From: Paenibacillus prosopidis
GTDB taxonomy: Bacteria; Bacillota; Bacilli; Paenibacillales; Paenibacillaceae
DNA length: 64,000 nucleotides
Direction: 5' to 3'
Assembly (NCBI RefSeq): GCF_003337375.1
Contig: NZ_QPJD01000003.1
Location: 186,001 to 250,000 of the forward strand
Both the position numbers and the translations under genes were made by a program. Shown piece by piece: positions 35,341-42,768 of the stretch. Position 1 is the first letter of the stretch; each line of letters starts with the position of its first letter. The notes beneath the pieces were generated by a model. It did no database searches. It had not been told where the DNA came from and was given only the letters and a program-made list of their open reading frames with translations.

Positions 35341-36831
35341 TTAATGACCCATCATCATCGATACTTCTGGTTTCTCGTCCGGGTTAGTGCTTAACTCCTG
35401 TTTCGGTCTGCGAAGAAGGAGGGCAACGATAGCGCCGAAGATCGAGATCGAGGCTAAGATGAAGAACGTATCTCCGTAAGCGGAATAAACAACGTTCGGT
35501 CCAGGACTTGTTGCGCCGTAGTGATCTATTCTGCTTGCCAAAATAGTCGACAAGCCGGCGATTGCAAATGAAGTCATGACCTGCTGTGCAGCAGCTGTAA
35601 GCGATGTTACCCTGCTTACGAGCTCCCTGGGAGCAGCCTGCATAATATGAGTGTTGAGCGGCATCATCGATAAGCCCATCCCGGCACCCAGCATAGCAAT
35701 TGGAATCATGAGCGTCATTAAGCTGGTGTCAGAAGAAATCTGGCTGAGCAAGAAGCCTGCGATTGTAACAATCGAGAGTCCCGCAATAACGGTTGGACGT
35801 GCGCCAAAACGGTCTAACAGCTTGCCGCCGATTGGCATGAAAATACCCGCTGAAAGTGCTTGTGGAAGCAGGATCAAGCCTGTCGTGAAAGGGGAGTAGC
35901 CTTTCGCAATCTGGAGGAATACCGGAATAAGGAACAACGTACCGAACAGTGCAATTTGCACGATCCATTGCAGGACAACGCCTCTTGTGAAATTGCTTGA
36001 TTTAAATATGCGCAGCTCCAGAAGCGGCTCCTTGCGGTTTAATTCTACGAAGATGAAAATGATAAGCGCAATGCCGCCGACAATCAGACCTGTCAACGTT
36101 TCTGTCGATGTCCAGCCGCTGCCTGCGCCTCCTTCGCCGCCAGCAGAGCTTACGCCGAAAGCGAGCATAGCGAATGCGAGCGGCGCGAACAGCATGCCGA
36201 GAAAATCGAGTGCCGGAACGCGCTTGCGTTCAATGTTAGGTAAAGTGCGGAGTCCGACTATAACCGCTATAACACCAATTGGCAGGTTAATGATGAAAAT
36301 CCAGTGCCACGTTACATACTCAATTAACCAGCCGGCTACAACAGGGCCGAGGGCAGGGGCGAGCAGCATGGGAATCCCGATCATGCCCATTACAGCGCCT
36401 TGCTTGCCGGGAGGGCTGAGTCTGAACGTGAATGCCATAGCGATTGGGGCAACCATACCGCCGCCAAGACCTTGGATAACCCGGAATACAATAAGCTGCT
36501 CCGCAGTTGAGGCCAAGGCGCAAAGGCCCGAACCGATTGTGAACATAATGATGGAGAACAAAAAGATTTGCTTCGCTCCGAATCTGTCCGACATCCATCC
36601 CGCAAGCGGAATGACGGCTGCTTGAGCTAACGCGTAGCCGGTGATCGTCCATTGAACGAGGGTCATCGAGCTGCTGAAATCCTCCATTAAGCCCGGCATA
36701 GCGACATTCATCGCCGTACCATCCAAAATGACCATGAACATACCGACAATAATGGCGACAAGCGGTGCGAGGATGTTTTTAATCGACATTGGATCGCCTG
36801 TTGGTGCCGCATGCTTTGAAGCTGAAGACAT
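35341..36831 (-). CDS. DHA2-family MFS drug exporter (EmrB/QacA type)
   Basis: Integral membrane protein of 496 residues with the hydrophobicity of a 14-helix DHA2 exporter. The motif-A loop GWMSDRFGAKQ follows helix 2, the LDGTAMNVAMP sequence is in helix 1, and RVIQGLGGGMVAP and GPVVAGWLI correspond to motifs B and C of drug antiporters. Transcribed divergently from a TetR gene; GGAGGAAGTGAC precedes the ATG. A consensus promoter with a palindrome over the start site indicates repression by that regulator. Likely exports a toxic lipophilic compound by proton antiport; the drug is unknown. Confidence 0.93.
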   Translation of the reverse strand: MSSASKHAAPTGDPMSIKNILAPLVAIIVGMFMVILDGTAMNVAMPGLMEDFSSSMTLVQWTITGYALAQAAVIPLAGWMSDRFGAKQIFLFSIIMFTIGSGLCALASTAEQLIVFRVIQGLGGGMVAPIAMAFTFRLSPPGKQGAVMGMIGIPMLLAPALGPVVAGWLIEYVTWHWIFIINLPIGVIAVIVGLRTLPNIERKRVPALDFLGMLFAPLAFAMLAFGVSSAGGEGGAGSGWTSTETLTGLIVGGIALIIFIFVELNRKEPLLELRIFKSSNFTRGVVLQWIVQIALFGTLFLIPVFLQIAKGYSPFTTGLILLPQALSAGIFMPIGGKLLDRFGARPTVIAGLSIVTIAGFLLSQISSDTSLMTLMIPIAMLGAGMGLSMMPLNTHIMQAAPRELVSRVTSLTAAAQQVMTSFAIAGLSTILASRIDHYGATSPGPNVVYSAYGDTFFILASISIFGAIVALLLRRPKQELSTNPDEKPEVSMMMGH

Positions 36832-36875
36832 GTCACTTCCTCCTATCCTTGTATAGGGGTCTATCCTTCCTATTG

Positions 36876-36904
36876 TTGACCTGCCTTGTATGTCAGGCTA
36901 CAAT
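36876..36904 (+). promoter_or_regulatory. Promoter of the tetR gene
   Basis: TTGACC and TACAAT with 17 bases between them. The predicted start lies 16 or so bases before the palindromic operator. Confidence 0.65.
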
Positions 36905-36926
36905 AAAAAGATGACCGCATCAATGA

Positions 36927-36942
36927 GCGGACAATTGTCCGC
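36927..36942. promoter_or_regulatory. Palindromic operator for the TetR regulator
   Basis: GCGGACAATTGTCCGC is a perfect 16-base palindrome between the two divergent promoters. It lies eight bases downstream of the exporter -10 box, covering its start site, and just downstream of the tetR start, so one dimer or dimer pair could repress both genes. Confidence 0.75.
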
Positions 36943-36950
36943 ACTACTGA

Positions 36951-36979
36951 ATAATAAAGACGTTTTGAGCAATTGTCAA
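36951..36979 (-). promoter_or_regulatory. Promoter of the DHA2 exporter gene
   Basis: On the minus strand TTGACA (36979-36974) and TATTAT (36956-36951) are separated by 17 bases. The palindromic operator follows immediately. Confidence 0.75.
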
Positions 36980-37018
36980 TCCTTTCATTTGCGATTACGG
37001 AAAAAGGAGAAATGAACG

Positions 37019-37621
37019 ATGACTGCACCAGACAGCAGCAGAACGAAACAAGAACTCAGCAAAGCGATTTTGCACACAGCAAACCACTTGTTTACGGAGC
37101 ATGGGGTAGAATCGGTCAGCATGCACCAAATCGCCAAATCGGTTGGCATTGGACAAGGCACCCTTTACCGGCGTTATGCAAATAAAGGCGATTTGTGCAT
37201 GGATATGATGAAGGAAAATTTTGATATATTCATCAAGGAGATCGATCAATACTTAGCAACGAGTGCGCAATTACCGGTTCAAGAGCGATTGAGCGGCGTC
37301 ATGCGCCGGATTATTGCATTCATCGATAAAGAATCGAAGTGGCTTGGCGTCATGCAATCGTATAACAAAATAGAGGATCACAAGACCGATTTTTTTCAAT
37401 CGCCGCCTTATCGTTATTTACACCATGTTCTTAGCAGCTTATTTCGGGAGGCTTCAGAGCTGAAGCTAGTACAAAACATTGATCCCGGCTATGCCGCGCA
37501 TTCGTTTATTTCCGTACAGTCTCCGCACACGTATAGACAGCTACGGCATGTAATGGGATATTCGTGCGAGGAGATACAGGATCGTTTTTGCAGGACATTT
37601 ATTGACCCTCTATTTCGTTAA
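37019..37621 (+). CDS. TetR/AcrR-family transcriptional regulator
   Basis: A 200-residue repressor. The N-terminal helix-turn-helix is clear (about residues 17-60: ILHTANHLFTEHGVESVSM, then IAKSVGIGQGTLYRRYANKGDL); the C-terminal half is the variable ligand-binding domain. AAAAAGGAGA precedes the ATG. It is divergent from the DHA2 exporter and probably represses that gene and itself through the palindrome at 36927-36942. The miaB promoter overlaps its 3' end. Confidence 0.93.
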   Translation: MTAPDSSRTKQELSKAILHTANHLFTEHGVESVSMHQIAKSVGIGQGTLYRRYANKGDLCMDMMKENFDIFIKEIDQYLATSAQLPVQERLSGVMRRIIAFIDKESKWLGVMQSYNKIEDHKTDFFQSPPYRYLHHVLSSLFREASELKLVQNIDPGYAAHSFISVQSPHTYRQLRHVMGYSCEEIQDRFCRTFIDPLFR

Positions 37622-37631
37622 ATGGTATAAT
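37602..37631 (+). promoter_or_regulatory. Promoter of miaB
   Basis: TTGACC and TATAAT with an 18-base spacer and an extended TG before the -10 (TGGTATAAT). It overlaps the last codons of tetR. Confidence 0.75.
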
Positions 37632-37692
37632 ACTGAATTGGGCTATATAAAGTAGAAACTATTTGTACCGATAAGGGAGTGAATAGGCATTG

Positions 37693-39282
37693 ATGAAGGA
37701 AAGCAACCGTATCGCTACGGACAAAAAGCCCGTCGAAACAAAGGATTACTCGAAATATTTTGATTTTAGCGACGCGAAAGTGATTGATCAGGATGAGAAC
37801 TCAACGACCTACCGCATTAAAGGAAGGATCGTCAACATAAATTCGACGCCAAGTCACAAGGATGAGAAAAAACGCGGTAAAGAGGACATCGAGGTGCATT
37901 ACGATTTCTCGATTCCAGAGGAGCTGCGCACGATCGGCGCAGGCAAGCATTATTTGATTCAAACGTATGGCTGCCAAATGAACGAGCATGACACCGAGGT
38001 TATGAAAGGCATGTTCGAGGAAATGGGATATACGGCGACGGAGGACCGGAAGCTCGCGGACGTTATATTGCTCAATACATGCGCCATTCGCGAGAATGCC
38101 GAGGATAAAGTATTCGGTGAGCTGGGCCATCTGAAGACATTGAAGACGGAAAAGCCTGATTTGCTGCTCGGAGTATGCGGCTGCATGTCGCAAGAGGAGT
38201 CGGTTGTCGGACGAATTTTGCAAAAGCACGCGTTTGTCGATATGATTTTTGGAACGCATAATATTCATAGACTTCCGTATTTGCTGCAAAATGCTTATTT
38301 CAGCAAAGAGCTCGTTGTCGAGGTATGGTCCAAGGAAGGCGACATCATTGAGAACATGCCGAAGAAGCGTGAAGGAATGCGGGCTTGGGTCAACATCATG
38401 TATGGCTGCGATAAGTTCTGTACCTACTGCATCGTGCCGTATACGCGGGGCAAGGAGCGCAGCCGCCGTCCAGAGGACGTTATTGCCGAAGTGCGGGACC
38501 TTGCCCGTCAAGGCTTTAAGGAGATCACACTGCTCGGTCAGAACGTGAATGCATACGGCAAGGATTTTGAGGATATCAGCTACCGGTTCGGCGATTTGAT
38601 GCATGATATGTCCAAAATCGATATTCCGCGTATTCGATTCATGACGAGCCATCCGCGTGATTTCGACGATCATCTCATAGAGGTATTGGCGACGCGCGGC
38701 AATTTGGTTGAGCATATTCATTTGCCTGTCCAATCAGGCAGCACTGAAATATTGAAGCGAATGAGCCGCAAGTATTCCCGCGAAATGTATTTGGAGCTTG
38801 TCGAAAAAATTAAAAAAGCGATCCCTGATGTCATGCTAACCTCTGACATTATCGTTGGCTTCCCTGGTGAAACTGAGGAGCAGTTCGAGGATACGATGAC
38901 GCTTGTGAAGGAAGTGGGCTTTGATTCCGCTTATACCTTCCTCTATTCGCCGCGTGAAGGAACGCCTGCGGCTGGGATGGAGGATAACGTACCGTTAGAG
39001 GTGAAGAAAGCGCGGCTTCAGCGTCTGAATGCCTTATTGTCTGCTAATGCAAGAGAAAAGAACGAGCAGCTGCGCGGCCAGATCGTTGAAGTGCTGGTAG
39101 AAGGCGAAAGCAAAAACAATGCGAATGTCCTATCCGGACGTACCCGCACGAATAAATTGGTTCACCTTGAAGGTCCAAAGGAATGGATCGGACAGTTCAT
39201 TATGGCGAAAGTGACCGAAGCGCAAACATGGTACATCAAGGCTGAGGCGATAGAGCAGAGTGCAGAAGAAGCCGTTAGCTAA
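37693..39282 (+). CDS. miaB: tRNA-2-methylthio-N6-dimethylallyladenosine synthase
   Basis: Radical SAM methylthiotransferase that modifies i6A37 in tRNAs reading UNN codons. Seen in 529 residues: a Bacillales N-terminal extension (1-84), the UPF0004 domain with cluster cysteines C94, C130 and C164, the radical SAM motif CxxxCxxC at C239, C243 and C246, and a C-terminal TRAM domain (about 455-520). The ATG is preceded by AAGGGAGTGA; TTG one codon earlier is possible. miaB-ymcA is the B. subtilis order. Confidence 0.95.
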   Translation: MKESNRIATDKKPVETKDYSKYFDFSDAKVIDQDENSTTYRIKGRIVNINSTPSHKDEKKRGKEDIEVHYDFSIPEELRTIGAGKHYLIQTYGCQMNEHDTEVMKGMFEEMGYTATEDRKLADVILLNTCAIRENAEDKVFGELGHLKTLKTEKPDLLLGVCGCMSQEESVVGRILQKHAFVDMIFGTHNIHRLPYLLQNAYFSKELVVEVWSKEGDIIENMPKKREGMRAWVNIMYGCDKFCTYCIVPYTRGKERSRRPEDVIAEVRDLARQGFKEITLLGQNVNAYGKDFEDISYRFGDLMHDMSKIDIPRIRFMTSHPRDFDDHLIEVLATRGNLVEHIHLPVQSGSTEILKRMSRKYSREMYLELVEKIKKAIPDVMLTSDIIVGFPGETEEQFEDTMTLVKEVGFDSAYTFLYSPREGTPAAGMEDNVPLEVKKARLQRLNALLSANAREKNEQLRGQIVEVLVEGESKNNANVLSGRTRTNKLVHLEGPKEWIGQFIMAKVTEAQTWYIKAEAIEQSAEEAVS

Positions 39283-39305
39283 CGGCAAAACAGGAGAGAT
39301 GACAA

Positions 39306-39806
39306 ATGGCAGAGCAGCAAACGACAGCAAATCATTCGGAGCAGCATCATCATGACCACGATCATGCGCACGGCGGCGGCTGTGGCATTCCCAGCTTCAA
39401 CACGCGTGATTTGATTGTGAAAGAAGATATTACAAAGAAGGCGAAGGAGCTGGCCGACCTGATTTTCACGTCGGAGGAAGTTCAGCATTATCGCCGTGCG
39501 GAGCAGCAAATTAACGGCAATGAGCGTGTACAGCAATTGATCACCCAAATTAAAAAGAAACAAAAAGAAGTCGTAGCCTTCGAAACGACCTTCAAAAACG
39601 CCGACATGGTTAAAAAAATCGAAGCTGAAATGGAAGTACTCCAAGACGAGCTTGACGGTATTCCGATCGTTTCGGAGTTCCAACAAAGCCAATCGGATAT
39701 AAACTATTTATTGCAGTTGGTCGTATCCATCGTCCGTGACACCGTATCGGAGAAAATAAATGTTGAAGATGCGTCTGAGCCGGATCCGGAGGAATGCATC
39801 GAGTAA
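39306..39806 (+). CDS. ymcA: YlbF/YmcA-family protein with histidine-rich N-terminus
   Basis: In B. subtilis YmcA forms a complex with YlbF and YaaT that binds iron-sulfur clusters and directs RNase Y cleavage, affecting biofilm, competence and sporulation. The family domain covers about residues 35-150 (KAKELADLIFTSEEVQHYRRAE, seen in parts, and a charged helical core). The first 28 residues are unusual: HSEQHHHDHDHAHGGGCG, rich in histidine with one cysteine, and the tail ends DPEECIE. Downstream of miaB as in B. subtilis; the usual next genes cotE and mutS are absent here. Confidence 0.88.
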   Translation: MAEQQTTANHSEQHHHDHDHAHGGGCGIPSFNTRDLIVKEDITKKAKELADLIFTSEEVQHYRRAEQQINGNERVQQLITQIKKKQKEVVAFETTFKNADMVKKIEAEMEVLQDELDGIPIVSEFQQSQSDINYLLQLVVSIVRDTVSEKINVEDASEPDPEECIE

Positions 39807-39852
39807 GTAGTTCTAAAAGTGTAATCGTTAGATGTAATATAGAGCATAGATA

Positions 39853-39884
39853 AGAAGCGTTTGTCGAATATGACAAGCGCTTCT
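39853..39884 (+). terminator. Terminator after ymcA
   Basis: AGAAGCGTTTGTC and GACAAGCGCTTCT form a 13-base stem (one G-T pair) with a GAATAT loop; a T-rich tract follows. Confidence 0.75.
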
Positions 39885-39917
39885 ATCCTATTTTAGGGGA
39901 GAAAGCGAGGTTTTAAA

Positions 39918-41081
39918 TTGAGAGCATTTACATATTTTAATCCGACGAGGCTTCATTTCGGGCAGCAGCAGTTGAAGCAGCTGCCTGTTGAAGCAGCCAA
40001 ATATGGGAAAAGAGTGCTGCTCGTTTATGGCGGAGGCAGCATTAAAAAGAGCGGCTTATACGATCAAATAGCAGAAGCTTTAGCCGATGCGGATTGCGTC
40101 ATTACGGAGCTGAGCGGGGTTGAACCGAACCCGCGTATATCGACCGTCCGCCATGGCGCGGCGCTCTGCCGCAGCGAATCGATCGATTGGGTGCTTGCAG
40201 CAGGAGGCGGAAGCACGCTCGATTGCGCCAAAGCGATAGCGGCGGCAGCCAAATATGACGGCGATTTCTGGGATATCGTCTCGAAGAAGGCGAAGGTATC
40301 GGCGGCATTGCCGCTTGGCACGGTGCTGACATTGGCGGCAACGGGATCGGAAATGAATGCGAACTCCGTCATTTCAAATGAAGAGACGCTTGAGAAGCAT
40401 GGCTGGAGCAGCCCGTACGTGTACCCGGCCTTCTCGATTCTTGATCCTGTGTTTACGGTCAGCGCACCTAAGGACCATACGGTATACGGTATGGTAGACA
40501 TGATGGCTCATGTATTCGAGCAATATTTCCACCATGATTCGCGTACGCCGGTTCAGGACGGCTTCTGCGAATCGATTATGCGTACGGTCGTAATGACCGC
40601 GCCTATGCTCGTCAGCGATTTGACGAACGTGCAGCATCGCGAGACGATTTTGTACTGCGGCACGATGGCGCTGAACAATACGTTGTCGATGGGTATTGTA
40701 GGGGACTGGGCGAATCACGATATGGAGCATGCCTTGTCGGCTGTCTACGATATTCCGCACGGCGGCGGATTAGCGATTTTATTCCCGAATTGGATGACGT
40801 ATGTGCTTGAGGATAATATTCAGCGATTCCGTCAATTTGCGGTGCAGGTATTCAGCATACGTGAGGATGGCCGCACGGATCGTGAAATTGCTGAGCTGGG
40901 CATTTCCGCGCTGCGGAAATTTTGGACATCGCTTGGAGCGCCTTCGAGACTGGCTGACTATGGGATTGACGACAGCCGCATAGAGGAAATGGCATCTAAA
41001 GTGACGGGGGATGGCACAAGAGGCAACTTCCGAAAGCTGACGAAGGAAGACGTGCTGGCGATTTACCGAATGTCGCTGTAA
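39918..41081 (+). CDS. Iron-containing alcohol dehydrogenase (butanol dehydrogenase-like)
   Basis: Group III metal-dependent alcohol dehydrogenase of 387 residues, most like the NADPH-dependent BdhA/YugJ group. Seen: FNPTRLHFG at the start, the nucleotide loop [15 protein letters not shown] (about 36-50), [15 protein letters not shown] (about 96-110), the metal ligands in [13 protein letters not shown], and [18 protein letters not shown] start with only a weak ribosome site (AAGCGAGG). It stands alone between two terminators. The substrate is unknown; reduction of butyraldehyde or other aldehydes is the family activity. Confidence 0.9.
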   Translation: MRAFTYFNPTRLHFGQQQLKQLPVEAAKYGKRVLLVYGGGSIKKSGLYDQIAEALADADCVITELSGVEPNPRISTVRHGAALCRSESIDWVLAAGGGSTLDCAKAIAAAAKYDGDFWDIVSKKAKVSAALPLGTVLTLAATGSEMNANSVISNEETLEKHGWSSPYVYPAFSILDPVFTVSAPKDHTVYGMVDMMAHVFEQYFHHDSRTPVQDGFCESIMRTVVMTAPMLVSDLTNVQHRETILYCGTMALNNTLSMGIVGDWANHDMEHALSAVYDIPHGGGLAILFPNWMTYVLEDNIQRFRQFAVQVFSIREDGRTDREIAELGISALRKFWTSLGAPSRLADYGIDDSRIEEMASKVTGDGTRGNFRKLTKEDVLAIYRMSL

Positions 41082-41085
41082 GACG

Positions 41086-41139
41086 AAAAAGCCGTATTTG
41101 AAGTCACTCTTATAGAGGGACTGCGAATACGGCTTTTTT
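41086..41139 (+). terminator. Terminator after the alcohol dehydrogenase gene
   Basis: AAAAAGCCGTATT and AATACGGCTTTTT form a perfect 13-base stem; the A and T ends allow function in both directions, which suits the converging bioY gene. Confidence 0.9.
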
Positions 41140-41174
41140 ATGGCAGCTGTACTTAATTTTTTACAAATGAATGA

Positions 41175-41795
41175 TTAGTTATAAACGTTAAATGTCGGAT
41201 CTTCCGTGTTCTTGCTGGCGGTTGACGTTCGAATGTGGACAATGTAAGGTGTTAGGGAGACTGCCAAAAGGGTGCCAACGAGCGATTTAAGAGCATCACC
41301 GATTATGAATGGATAAAAGCCTATAGCCATTGCTTTTTGGAAAGAAAAACCGGTAATGTGCATGAGCCAAGGAATGCCGGGCACATAGGCGAACAGCGAG
41401 CTGAACAATTCGAAAATAATGAAAAAAGCGATAAAAGCAACAGCTTTATTACCTTTGGAGACATTGTTTTTCAGTAGTCGTCCAACAGCAAGGCTTACAA
41501 GTAATGCGCAAAACGGAAAAGCGAAAATAAATCCGCCAGTAGGTCCAGTCAAATGAGCAATGCCGCCTTGACCGCTGAACAAAGGCAGGCCGAATGCCGC
41601 AAGGATTATAACGACAGAGATACTGAGAAAAGCGTTGCGCGGCGTAAGGAAAAGACCAGCTAATAGAACGGCCAGCGTCTGCAGCGTAAATGGCACAAGC
41701 GAGGCGCCAAGCTTAATCGTAAGCGAGCTCATAACGATAAACAGCGCCGCGAATAAAGCAATAAAGACGAGTGACCGGATGTTGTTGGTTTGCAT
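41175..41795 (-). CDS. bioY: Biotin transporter BioY (ECF S component)
   Basis: Membrane protein of 206 residues, about six helices, binding biotin for an energy-coupling-factor transporter. Family features: FTLQTLAVLLAGLFLTPRNA, GLPLFSGQGGIAHLTGPTGGF (given in part, the conserved biotin-pocket glycine-rich region) and AIGFYPFIIGDALKSLVG near the C-terminus. AAAGGAGTCG precedes the ATG at 41795; the frame is open 28 codons upstream across the operator. It is divergent from two ECF genes and has a BirA-like operator in front, so expression should drop when biotin is sufficient. Confidence 0.95.
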   Translation of the reverse strand: MQTNNIRSLVFIALFAALFIVMSSLTIKLGASLVPFTLQTLAVLLAGLFLTPRNAFLSISVVIILAAFGLPLFSGQGGIAHLTGPTGGFIFAFPFCALLVSLAVGRLLKNNVSKGNKAVAFIAFFIIFELFSSLFAYVPGIPWLMHITGFSFQKAMAIGFYPFIIGDALKSLVGTLLAVSLTPYIVHIRTSTASKNTEDPTFNVYN

Positions 41796-41819
41796 AGTTG
41801 AAACGACTCCTTTATGTAG

Positions 41820-41848
41820 TTGCATATTTAATGTTAACCAATTATATT
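41820..41848 (+). promoter_or_regulatory. Putative promoter of the ECF genes
   Basis: TTGCAT and TATATT with 17 bases between them on the plus strand. The -10 box lies inside the BirA-like operator. On the minus strand a TATAAT (41846-41841), also inside the operator, is the likely bioY -10 box. Confidence 0.5.
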
Positions 41849-41863
41849 CAGATAAAGTTAACA
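41832..41863. promoter_or_regulatory. BirA-like biotin operator
   Basis: TGTTAACC (41832-41839) and AGTTAACA (41856-41863) are inverted half-sites with 16 bases between. This resembles the GTTAAC half-site operators bound by biotinylated BirA in Bacillales. The spacer holds the -10 boxes of both divergent promoters. Confidence 0.8.
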
Positions 41864-41916
41864 AATCGAATTGTAGCATAGCGAATTGTTTTGGGGAAGA
41901 GGTTGGGTGATATTTT

Positions 41917-42768
41917 TTGGAACAGACTTGTCAGATTGAAATCATAGATGCAACAGTTACACCGCCTGTAATGTTCGCTGCACAGAAGCCGCAGCCTATA
42001 TTAAAGGGTGTAAGCGTTCGAATATACGAAGGGGAATGGATTACGCTGCTCGGTCGAAACGGAAGCGGGAAAAGCACGCTGGCGAAAGTTGTAGCAGGCT
42101 TTCGGACAGCCGGCGTTACCGGTAAAATGATTAAACATATTGAATCTGCAGCGAAAGGGAAACCGATTCCGATTGTCATGCAGCAGCCTGAGGCAGCCAT
42201 GATCGGCGCTACGCCATGGGAGGACGTCGTGCTCATGCTCGAGCAAAACGAAATGGAGGCTTCGCGCATTCCGTTAGGGGCGGAAGAAGCGCTGCGAAAG
42301 GTAGGCATGGGTGACCGGATGTTTCAGCCGATTGAAACGTTATCAGGGGGGCAGAAGCAGCTGGTCGCAATAGCGGGCTGTTTAGCCGTACAATCGCCCT
42401 TGCTTGTCCTTGATGAGGTGACGGCGATGCTTGATCCCGAAGCGGCTAGCTACGTGCTTGAACAGGTCAGGGTTCTTCAGCAAAACGGCGTGACAGTTAT
42501 TTGGATTACGCAAAAGCTGGAGGAGCTGCGTCAGGGCGACCGCATCGTAGCGATGAACGACGGTGCGATTGCTTTTGATGGACAAGCGGATGAATGGTTT
42601 GACCGATCCTCATATGGCGATCAAGGGAGTGTATGCGAGCAGCTGGGCTTCGAGGCGCCTTATTCAGCCCGAGTGTCGTGGGAGCTTGAACGGCAGGGCG
42701 TGAAGCTTCGCCCGTTTCCCTTTACGGCGGAAATGCTGGCAGAGGCGGTGAAACGGTATGAGCGCTGA
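41917..42768 (+). CDS. ECF transporter ATP-binding subunit (EcfA1/BioM-like)
   Basis: ABC ATPase of 283 residues. Walker A GRNGSGKST (about 47-55), Q-loop region MQQPEAAMIGATPWED, signature LSGGQKQ (about 144-150) and Walker B LLVLDEVTAMLD (about 165-176) are intact. The Q-loop insert with MIGATPWED is typical of ECF ATPases. TTG start with GAGGTTGGGTGA upstream. It overlaps the next gene by 11 bases and shares the BirA-like control region with bioY, so a biotin role is likely. It may also power other S components. Confidence 0.87.
   Translation: MEQTCQIEIIDATVTPPVMFAAQKPQPILKGVSVRIYEGEWITLLGRNGSGKSTLAKVVAGFRTAGVTGKMIKHIESAAKGKPIPIVMQQPEAAMIGATPWEDVVLMLEQNEMEASRIPLGAEEALRKVGMGDRMFQPIETLSGGQKQLVAIAGCLAVQSPLLVLDEVTAMLDPEAASYVLEQVRVLQQNGVTVIWITQKLEELRQGDRIVAMNDGAIAFDGQADEWFDRSSYGDQGSVCEQLGFEAPYSARVSWELERQGVKLRPFPFTAEMLAEAVKRYER

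Noticed and set aside
36927..36942. The palindrome considered as a terminator or part of a CRISPR-like repeat
   Set aside because: It has no loop or T run, occurs once, and sits between divergent promoters, so an operator fits better.
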